Shown piece after piece: positions 7,613-13,283 of a stretch of 13,283 nucleotides of DNA. Made by a program: the position numbers and the translations under genes. Positions within the stretch are counted from its first letter, which is position 1. Every line of letters starts with the position of its first letter. The DNA is from Candidatus Aminicenantota bacterium. GTDB taxonomy: Bacteria; Acidobacteriota; Aminicenantia; UBA2199. Below the pieces are notes generated by a model. The model did not search any database and was not told the DNA's origin. It saw nothing but the letters and a program-made list of their open reading frames with translations. The stretch is taken from contig CP070627.1 of assembly GCA_020355945.1 (NCBI GenBank), positions 8,495,090 to 8,508,372 on the forward strand, written 5' to 3'.

Positions 7613-9001
7613 CTACATTATCGCAGGGTCCCGGTATGCTTTGGATACCACCAGCCCCTCCAACATTGAAATAGAGAGCTCTTCGGGGAAATATTTTTTT
7701 AGCCTGTCCAGGATCATTTCTTCTTCCTGGTTTTTGGCAAAGCCATTTTGTTTCCGATGATATTCGTTAATGATACGGGTTTGTTCAAATCCATTGGTTT
7801 TGATTTTTCCATTTTCTTTTTCATAGGCGTTGAGCAGCCGGTTAAATAATTTGGAACGGGGAGTCGCGGAATAGATGGTGAAATAGGCATTGATGGTGTT
7901 TTCTTTCACAAAATCCAGGGTGGTGTCCAACAGTTCAGCCGAATCTCCTTTAAACCCAAACATAAACGAGCCGGTAATTTTCACCCCGCTTTTTTGTACT
8001 TGGTGGACGGCCTCCTGGTACCGGGGGATGGTGGTGGTTTTCATCGGGTTATTCAAATACATGGCATTTTGGGGGGCTAGGGTTTCAAAACCGACAGCCA
8101 ATACAGGATTTCCCACTTGCGCCAGTAAATCCAGCAGTTCTTTGTCTTTATAAATGGAAATATCCGCATGGCTGCCGTATTTTCCCAGGTGTATGCCTTG
8201 ACCTTTAAGGGTTTTAAATAATCGGACGGCATACTTCCTATCCGCAAACAGGGCATCATCGTAAAAATAGAACATATTGTCGGACCAATATTTTTTAACG
8301 ATTTTGACCTCTTCCACCACCTGTTCCACCGGTTTATGCCGGTATTGATTTCCCAGGATATTGGTGACATTACAGTATTCGCAATTGTAAGGGCATCCCC
8401 GCGTGGTTTGGACCCCGATTAAATTATAACGGTACTTTGATACAAGATCGAAACGTGGGGTGAGTGACCGGCCCATGTCCACATTTCCTCCTCCCGGATT
8501 TTGATAGATGGATTTCGGCATAAGATTCAAATAATCCCGGATAAATTCGCTGAATAGGTGTTCACCTTCACCGCAAATGACGCTGACGCCTTCTTTTGTA
8601 TATTCTTCGGGGAAAAGTGTGGCCTGGATTCCTCCAATAACAACATGAGTACCTTTCTCGCGAAATATTTCAATAATTTCCAACATTCTCCGGTTGTGAA
8701 TCAAAAGTCCTGTCAGGCACACCAGGTCATATTTTTTATTGAAATCAATGGGTTCAAAGTTTTCGTCCACAACTTCAATTTCATATTTTTCAGGATTCAG
8801 CACGGCGGCCATTGTTAAAATTCCCAATCCGTAAAACACCCGTCTGGCATAGCGTTCGTGTTTTTTTAAATCCCGCCGCAAATGCTTCCAGTTTTTCCAC
8901 CGGCCGGACAACTGGTAAAACTGGTCGATAAACCCGGCGGATAAACGAGGAATAACAAACAATAGTCGCATTTTCATCGGATTATTGCTGGAATTTTTCA
9001 T
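7613..9001 (-). CDS. B12-binding radical SAM protein (DUF4070-like type)
   Basis: This protein of up to 462 residues has a cobalamin-binding-type domain (about residues 10-160, with VVIGGIQATLF and ICGEGEHLF). The radical SAM motif CPYNCEYC follows at C203, C207 and C210, then VTNILGNQYRHKP, FYFYDDALFA and GFETLAPQNA. It is similar in order and length to the 33-1376 product and is likely its paralogue. The 9001 ATG lies inside the preceding FAD gene, giving a 20-base overlap, and has no clear ribosome-binding site. In-frame ATGs at 8977 and 8971 would give 454 or 452 residues starting MKMRLLFVIPRL or MRLLFVIPRL. These match the usual start of such proteins better, but they too lack a good Shine-Dalgarno site. 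The gene end and function class are firm; the start is not. The substrate is unknown. Confidence 0.88.
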   Translation of the reverse strand: MKNSSNNPMKMRLLFVIPRLSAGFIDQFYQLSGRWKNWKHLRRDLKKHERYARRVFYGLGILTMAAVLNPEKYEIEVVDENFEPIDFNKKYDLVCLTGLLIHNRRMLEIIEIFREKGTHVVIGGIQATLFPEEYTKEGVSVICGEGEHLFSEFIRDYLNLMPKSIYQNPGGGNVDMGRSLTPRFDLVSKYRYNLIGVQTTRGCPYNCEYCNVTNILGNQYRHKPVEQVVEEVKIVKKYWSDNMFYFYDDALFADRKYAVRLFKTLKGQGIHLGKYGSHADISIYKDKELLDLLAQVGNPVLAVGFETLAPQNAMYLNNPMKTTTIPRYQEAVHQVQKSGVKITGSFMFGFKGDSAELLDTTLDFVKENTINAYFTIYSATPRSKLFNRLLNAYEKENGKIKTNGFEQTRIINEYHRKQNGFAKNQEEEMILDRLKKYFPEELSISMLEGLVVSKAYRDPAIM

Positions 9002-10856
9002 TATAAATAATATTTTCTTTTTTATTCAGGCCCCGATAAATATAATCACCCTGGGCAATGATCCCCCTGGTTTTTTCTTTTAATTGGGCTACCCGCCGCT
9101 GCAGCTCAAAAAACACCTTTTTCATGCGCCGGGTCTCTTTTTTATCGTTGGGGTTGTAGAAAAAATCATATTCAAACTGGGCGTATTTGCCGTGTTCAAA
9201 AGGGATAAAGAGCAAAAAGTCTAAAAAAAGATCGAATTCCTTTGCGATGTCTTTTAAATGTTGATCTACGGCAAAGACATTGTTAAAGTCATGAATCGGG
9301 GTAATAAACACCTGTGATATGAATTTTCCTTTACGGAATACTTTTGAAGCGTTGATTAACCGGATGATTTGATCACCCATTTTCAGTTGATTATCTTTCA
9401 GATAGTACTGGCGAAAGAAGTCCTGTAAATCCGGGGGGGCAATATTGGCAAAAATTTCATTGGGGGGTGTGTTGATTTCCCTGAGCAGGAATTCAGCAAG
9501 TTTAACAAAAACGGCTTTAATGGTTAGAGGCTGTTTGCAGAGGGATTCCAGGACAGCTTTGCCTTTGGGTTGGAAGTAGGTTTCATGCCCGGCCAGGAAC
9601 AGGCCAAACAGGTCTTCTTCAATAAAGTTGTCCGGGGCCAGGTGCCGGAGGGCTTCGATTTCATATTCATGGCCAATGGCTGCGACAATGTAATTGACGT
9701 TGAGATATTGGCTTAATATGCTGGCAATTTTTTCACAGAGTTCAAAAGAGAAATAGCAAATCCATAGAAGGATACGGGCGTTGATGACCATATCCAGTGC
9801 CGCCATATGACGTTTGGCAATGAGTCGGCTCATGTTCATTGCCTCTTCCAGGTTGGAAAAGCCAATCAACCCGGTAACCTGGTCCTCCGGGACTTCATGC
9901 AGTTTGATGCGCTGCTCCGTACAAAGGTAATGAAATGGTTTATCCGGGTAAGAAATATCTTCCCCAAAATGCAAGAAGCTGGGGGTGCTTGTCTCCTGGG
10001 TACGAAGGATATCACCGTCGGGGGTGACGATTTCCGCGCTGATATAATTGTCTCCCATCGAGGGGTACCGGGTTTGGAAGAAAGTCATAATTCCATTGAA
10101 AATCTGGTTGGAGCAGATACAGGAACCGGGTTGGCCAAAGTTGGGTCTTAAATTTTGCTCCAGGCTCTTTTGCAAAGCGCTGTACCCCATGACACCGGGG
10201 CCCACGGCGGCGGTATAGTTAAAGGAGTCGATTTCGATCTTATCCATGCGATGGAAATCCAGCAGTATTCCCGGGGAGGTCATGCCGATGGTGCCGCTGG
10301 CCCTGGGGTGATAGGGGATGTTGTATTTTTTAGCTAATCGAACAATGTCAGCGACTTGCTGTGAGTTTCCTGGTAAAACCACATATTTTGGTATGGGTTG
10401 GTGGAAAAATACCGCTGGCCCGCCGCCCACATAGGCGGCAGTTACACCCGGGTCGTTCTCTGCCCACTGGTGGCCCAGGACCTCTCTCAAATGTGCCAAA
10501 CATTCATCTTCTTCTATTTCTTTGAATTCTTCGGTTTCTTTCTTTTCCGCCACCAGCTGCTTTAAGGCTTTCATTATTTCGTGGACCCGGATTTCCACCT
10601 GGTAATAACACTGTTTATCACAAATCCCGCATAGTTGACAGGATTCTGCGATTTCCACCAGTTTTGGGGTCAAGGGTAATCGCCCTTCCACCAGGTGCCT
10701 GAAGAGTCGCAGACGTCCTTCGGGGTAATAGGCCACATACTTAAAGGCAGTTCCGGCCGGGCAGATTCCCGTATCCAGGAAATCCAATTTGCACAGGCCG
10801 ATTCCCGGGCATTTTTTGGCTTCATTCACCATGTGCCGCAGCGTATTTTTTTTCAT
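8982..10856 (-). CDS. FAD-binding (PCMH) oxidoreductase with N-terminal Fe-S region
   Basis: This is a 624-residue two-part flavoprotein. The N-terminus (residues 16-83) is cysteine-rich: C16, C22 and C32, then C73, C76, C79 and C83 in CQLCGICDKQC. This resembles the paired [4Fe-4S] regions of GlpC or succinate-dehydrogenase-type iron-sulfur subunits. From about residue 155 a PCMH-type FAD-binding domain follows (PKYVVLPGNSQQVADIVRLA, then PRASGTIGM and AAVGPGVMGYSAL), as in D-lactate or glycolate oxidases and the vanillyl-alcohol oxidase group. The C-terminal half (about 330-624) is divergent and ends in a charged tail. Many family members oxidise 2-hydroxy acids. Iron-sulfur partners are usually separate or C-terminal, so the N-terminal placement is notable. 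It starts 10 bases after the activase gene with an AAAGG site. It might pass electrons to the activase or oxidise an intermediate; the substrate cannot be read. Confidence 0.8.
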   Translation of the reverse strand: MKKNTLRHMVNEAKKCPGIGLCKLDFLDTGICPAGTAFKYVAYYPEGRLRLFRHLVEGRLPLTPKLVEIAESCQLCGICDKQCYYQVEIRVHEIMKALKQLVAEKKETEEFKEIEEDECLAHLREVLGHQWAENDPGVTAAYVGGGPAVFFHQPIPKYVVLPGNSQQVADIVRLAKKYNIPYHPRASGTIGMTSPGILLDFHRMDKIEIDSFNYTAAVGPGVMGYSALQKSLEQNLRPNFGQPGSCICSNQIFNGIMTFFQTRYPSMGDNYISAEIVTPDGDILRTQETSTPSFLHFGEDISYPDKPFHYLCTEQRIKLHEVPEDQVTGLIGFSNLEEAMNMSRLIAKRHMAALDMVINARILLWICYFSFELCEKIASILSQYLNVNYIVAAIGHEYEIEALRHLAPDNFIEEDLFGLFLAGHETYFQPKGKAVLESLCKQPLTIKAVFVKLAEFLLREINTPPNEIFANIAPPDLQDFFRQYYLKDNQLKMGDQIIRLINASKVFRKGKFISQVFITPIHDFNNVFAVDQHLKDIAKEFDLFLDFLLFIPFEHGKYAQFEYDFFYNPNDKKETRRMKKVFFELQRRVAQLKEKTRGIIAQGDYIYRGLNKKENIIYNEKFQQ

Positions 10857-10866
10857 TTTTTACCTT

Positions 10867-11649
10867 TTAAGCTCTTTTGTTGTTCAGGCCGATGAGGGCA
10901 GCGCCCACCGCACCCACGTATTCTGGCATTTCAGGGATATGAAGCGTTTTTCCCAGGGCTTCGCCCAGTTGTTTTCTCATACCTATATTTCGGGCAACCC
11001 CCCCGCAAAATAACACCTCATCGATCGTATCAACTCGTTCTACCATACCGGCAATTCGTTCACAAAGGGCTTTGTGGGCACCATTAAACACATCTTCGAC
11101 GGTTTCCCCGCTGGAAATCAAGGAGATGGCTTCGGATTCGGCAAACACCGCACAGATACTGCTGATGGCTACATCTTTCCCGGATTGCAGTGATAAAGGC
11201 CCCATTTGCTCCATTTCAATATCAAACCGGCGGCAGATCATTTCCAGGAATTTCCCGGTACCGGCCGCACACTTGTCATTCATGGTAAAATTCCTGATCT
11301 TCCCCGTATCATCAAGAGAAATGACCTTGGAATCCTGACCGCCGATATCAATAATGGTGCGGGCATTGGGATTAATGAAAAAAGCGCCCCGGGCATAACA
11401 ACTGATTTCGGTTTTATCGGTACTGGCAAAATCCAGGTTTTTTCGGCCATAACCGGTGGAGATGATAGATAAAACTTGATCGCTGTCCAGGCCTGCGGCT
11501 TCCAGGCTTCGCTGCAGCAGTATTTCACCCGTCTGCTTGACATTGCCGCCGGTGAGCACCATCTCCTGGTAAATAATTTCTTTATTCTCATTCATGATAA
11601 CCAATTCCGACGACGTCGAACCGATATCTATTCCAATACTGGCTTTCAT
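10867..11649 (-). CDS. 2-hydroxyacyl-CoA dehydratase activase (HgdC/BadF-type ATPase)
   Basis: This 260-residue protein has all the marks of the homodimeric activase family. These are the phosphate-binding GIDIGSTSSE (residues 6-15), TGYGR (65-69), DIGGQDSK (101-108), NDKCAAGTGKFLE (124-136), SSICAVFAESE (163-173) and CGGVARNIGM (215-224). C127 and C166 are the cysteines that in HgdC hold one [4Fe-4S] cluster across the dimer interface. ATP hydrolysis drives a shape change that injects one low-potential electron into the partner dehydratase or reductase. The likely partners are the two HgdB-type subunits just upstream. A very strong GGAGGAGG ribosome-binding site precedes the ATG, 15 bases after the previous stop codon. 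The function as an electron activator is well supported; the final reaction powered by it is not, since relatives also serve benzoyl-CoA reductases and ester-to-ether lipid reductases. Confidence 0.95.
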   Translation of the reverse strand: MKASIGIDIGSTSSELVIMNENKEIIYQEMVLTGGNVKQTGEILLQRSLEAAGLDSDQVLSIISTGYGRKNLDFASTDKTEISCYARGAFFINPNARTIIDIGGQDSKVISLDDTGKIRNFTMNDKCAAGTGKFLEMICRRFDIEMEQMGPLSLQSGKDVAISSICAVFAESEAISLISSGETVEDVFNGAHKALCERIAGMVERVDTIDEVLFCGGVARNIGMRKQLGEALGKTLHIPEMPEYVGAVGAALIGLNNKRA

Positions 11650-11652
11650 TTT

Positions 11653-11660
11653 CCTCCTCC
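11653..11660 (-). promoter_or_regulatory. Strong Shine-Dalgarno site of the activase gene
   Basis: GGAGGAGG on the minus strand ends 3 bases before the ATG triplet at 11647-11649. It is the longest anti-16S match seen in the window and supports the annotated activase start. Confidence 0.7.
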
Positions 11661-11664
11661 TTTT

Positions 11665-13008
11665 TTATTCCATGTTTTCCATAAAGGCCTCTATCCGGTT
11701 TTTAACCTGCGCAGGGGAAAAACATCTGTCATCCACCGGATTTGCATCCAGCAGCAAAACCGGTCGTTTTAATTCATCGTTTATATAACTCATCACCTGT
11801 GTTTGAATGGAAGAGATCAAGGTGCAAGAAGAATTCAAATTGATAATTACCGCGTCAATACGATAGTCATTAATAAGGTTTTTGAACTTTTTACAGATGT
11901 ATGTAATACTTCTCCTGAAATCGATATTGGTGAAAATCGTTTGTGCCGCCAATTTCATCATTTTATAGCGATCAATTTGATCAATACTGTTAACTTTGGC
12001 CATTGACAGCAGCAATTCAGTGCTTCGTCTTTTCACTTGCTCAACATTTAACGGATAATCAAATGCCAGGTCATTGGTCTGTGTAATGGAAAGGCCGGGG
12101 ATCATTAGTGTTGTCATAACAACGGCGGCATGATGATTCATTAAAATTCGTTTGATGAAATTTTTTTTGGCAAAAAGGGGTTGTAAGTCCCATAGTATAC
12201 GATACCTTTCTTCTTTTTTGTTGGATATTTTATTTTCTTCGATTTTTTTATAGAGTTCATTATACAATGAAATGTACATATTTAACGTTTCTCCGTTATC
12301 GACATCAAGATGGGCAATTGTAAAGGGCTGAAAAAACAGCAGCAAATCCTGTCCGTCCATAGGAACCGGTGAAAATTGAAACAGTTTTAATATGTCTTCC
12401 CAGACAATATGCATCTGGAAGGCATATTGGATGGCTTGAATCAATTTTTCTTCCTTGAATTTTAATTTAAAGTGGGTTTCAATGCCGGCAATCATTTCTT
12501 CCAGTTGATGATAGACATAGTCGTAGTATTTTACATCCGGCTGTTTGTCCAGCAGGGCAGGCATATCAATATAATGATAGGGGACTCCCAGGTATTGGTT
12601 AACCACTTTAAATGCCTGGGATGCCTGGAAACAGGCGGCATTAATGGTGATTAACAGGTCCGGGTCAGGCACCTGCAATGACATCAGGTTCTCATGCAGG
12701 GCAATCCCAAGAACGGATTTGGTGTCACCGCAGATTTCCTTGGGTACTTCCCATTTCCCCTCCAACGCATTTGCCATTTGAGTATATTTTCCTCTAATCG
12801 CATAAAATTGAGCATGGAGCTGGGGATGTATCGGAAATATATTCTCAAAAGCATACAAAAGTCCTGCCGGAAAACCATAATTGATCCAACAAATAAATTT
12901 TCCCTGGCTTTTCGCATGGTTTATACTTTGATAATATTTTGTAATCAAGTTATTAGCAAAGATTGCCGGAATTTGAGGGATCGTTTTCTTAAATTTTTCT
13001 GTAGTCAT
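11665..13008 (-). CDS. 2-hydroxyacyl-CoA dehydratase/benzoyl-CoA reductase family subunit (HgdB-like)
   Basis: This 447-residue protein is a divergent member of the HgdA/HgdB/BcrB/BcrC superfamily. Its N-terminal stretch KFICWINYGFPAGLLYAFENIFPIHP matches the family's opening block. Cluster-ligand candidates are C93 (in KEICGDTKS), C126 (in NAACFQAS) and C395 (in LNSSCTLIS). The C-terminal block LLLDANPVDDR, then QVKNRIEAFME, matches the typical family ending. Known subunits hold a [4Fe-4S] cluster with three such cysteines and pair with a second subunit; the activase supplies the electron. The partner is likely the truncated gene just upstream. The family can dehydrate 2-hydroxyacyl-CoA, reduce aromatic acyl-CoA, or, in plasmalogen-forming relatives, reduce ester lipids, and the divergence here leaves the reaction open. 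A clear GGAGGAA ribosome-binding site sits at 13013-13019, 4 bases before the ATG. The activase gene follows after 15 bases. Confidence 0.85.
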   Translation of the reverse strand: MTTEKFKKTIPQIPAIFANNLITKYYQSINHAKSQGKFICWINYGFPAGLLYAFENIFPIHPQLHAQFYAIRGKYTQMANALEGKWEVPKEICGDTKSVLGIALHENLMSLQVPDPDLLITINAACFQASQAFKVVNQYLGVPYHYIDMPALLDKQPDVKYYDYVYHQLEEMIAGIETHFKLKFKEEKLIQAIQYAFQMHIVWEDILKLFQFSPVPMDGQDLLLFFQPFTIAHLDVDNGETLNMYISLYNELYKKIEENKISNKKEERYRILWDLQPLFAKKNFIKRILMNHHAAVVMTTLMIPGLSITQTNDLAFDYPLNVEQVKRRSTELLLSMAKVNSIDQIDRYKMMKLAAQTIFTNIDFRRSITYICKKFKNLINDYRIDAVIINLNSSCTLISSIQTQVMSYINDELKRPVLLLDANPVDDRCFSPAQVKNRIEAFMENME

Positions 13009-13012
13009 GTGC

Positions 13013-13019
13013 TTCCTCC
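13013..13019 (-). promoter_or_regulatory. Shine-Dalgarno site of the HgdB-like gene
   Basis: GGAGGAA on the minus strand, 4 bases before the ATG at 13006-13008, supports the chosen start. The 58-base gap to the upstream stop codon shows no paired -35/-10 boxes that I would accept as a promoter. Confidence 0.65.
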
Positions 13020-13066
13020 ACTAGTTTATATATGATTAATAAGTGATCTCTGATTATCCATTTATT

Positions 13067-13283
13067 TTAGGTAAAATCTTCTTGCAGCATCTCCAGGAAT
13101 GCCTCTAACCGGGTTACCATTTGACCACTAACTCCGGTATGTACAGAGGGTTGTAAGAACAATGATTTAATACCATCTTTCTCCAATTGATTCTTCACCA
13201 ATACATATTCAATGCACTGTTGATCACAAAAGGGATAAATGAAGAAAACAATTCCCTGCGAACCGGATGCCAGGTACCGCTCC
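13067..13283 (-). CDS. HgdB/HgdA-like dehydratase subunit, C-terminal fragment (cut by window edge)
   Basis: This open frame enters from the right edge and stops at TAA (13067-13069), giving the last 71 residues of a larger protein. I found it by translating the edge by hand. The fragment reads GIVFFIYPFCDQQCIEY early, then GIKSLFLQPS and GQMVTRLEAFLEML near the end. This is the standard C-terminal signature of the 2-hydroxyacyl-CoA dehydratase/benzoyl-CoA reductase superfamily: a cysteine in FCD that binds the cluster, a strand ending in a carboxylate-like position, and a Q-x-x-T-R-x-E-A-F-x-E helix. It fits the family consensus better than its downstream neighbour, with which it probably forms the heterodimer. 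The start and N-terminal cluster ligands lie outside the window. Confidence 0.85.
   Translation of the reverse strand, partial: ERYLASGSQGIVFFIYPFCDQQCIEYVLVKNQLEKDGIKSLFLQPSVHTGVSGQMVTRLEAFLEMLQEDFT

Noticed and set aside
9807..10151. 114-codon open frame on the plus strand
   Set aside because: It is antisense to the FAD oxidoreductase, without motifs; the opposite strand is plainly coding.
13009..13066. Promoter-like AT-rich boxes (TATATAAA) and an 11-codon ORF between the two HgdB-like genes
   Set aside because: No -35 box sits at proper spacing, and the tiny ORF has no Shine-Dalgarno site. The gap is better explained as an ordinary intra-operon spacer.
10867..13283. Classical 2-hydroxyglutarate or phenyllactate fermentation operon
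   Set aside because: The CoA-transferase, 2-hydroxyacid dehydrogenase and acyl-CoA dehydrogenase genes that define such operons are absent, and the neighbours are biosynthetic. It cannot be fully excluded because the right side is cut.
1..13283. CRISPR arrays, tRNA/rRNA genes, insertion sequences, phage genes
   Set aside because: Nearly all DNA is occupied by the twelve coding regions. No spaced direct repeats, transposase motifs, terminal inverted repeats or tRNA cloverleaf were seen.

Overview
The window is one closely packed stretch of twelve genes, all on the minus strand, so transcription runs from high to low coordinates. Most genes are separated by 5-71 bases and one pair overlaps, which suggests a single operon. 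The right edge cuts into the first gene. The left edge ends in 17 C residues just past the last stop codon and looks like a contig end. The organism is probably an anaerobe, because nearly every enzyme here is of an oxygen-sensitive iron-sulfur, radical SAM or cobalamin type. Base composition is roughly mid-40s % GC by eye. I cannot name the phylum; Desulfobacterota or Acidobacteriota/Aminicenantota-like bacteria are guesses only.

Right part (about 8982-13283), a redox module. It holds two subunits of the 2-hydroxyacyl-CoA dehydratase/benzoyl-CoA reductase (HgdB/BcrB) superfamily, the first cut off, then their ATP-driven activase (HgdC type), then a fusion of an N-terminal iron-sulfur region with a PCMH-type FAD domain. 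In known systems the activase uses ATP hydrolysis to push one electron at very low potential onto the dehydratase/reductase pair.

Middle part (about 3452-9001), a radical chemistry module. It holds three cobalamin-binding radical SAM proteins and a PP-loop ATPase carrying a CxxC plus a distant third cysteine, like the tRNA-thiolating TtcA/TtuA group.

Left part (33-3444), a carrier-protein module. It holds a small acyl carrier protein, a Sfp/EntD-type phosphopantetheinyl transferase that would arm it, a protein with two possible GNAT domains, and a fourth cobalamin radical SAM protein.

Reading the genes together (inference): this looks like an anaerobic biosynthetic operon that builds or modifies an acyl- or aminoacyl-type small molecule or lipid held on a dedicated carrier protein. 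It would use repeated B12/radical SAM steps, an adenylating (sulfur- or nitrogen-transfer) step and an ATP-driven low-potential reductase. No ketosynthase, NRPS adenylation domain, acyl-CoA ligase, transporter or regulator lies in the window, so the enzyme that loads the carrier protein must be encoded elsewhere, possibly upstream beyond the right edge. I do not recognise the whole set as any described pathway. At the DNA level, the pentamer CCWGG is several-fold more frequent than composition predicts along the whole window.
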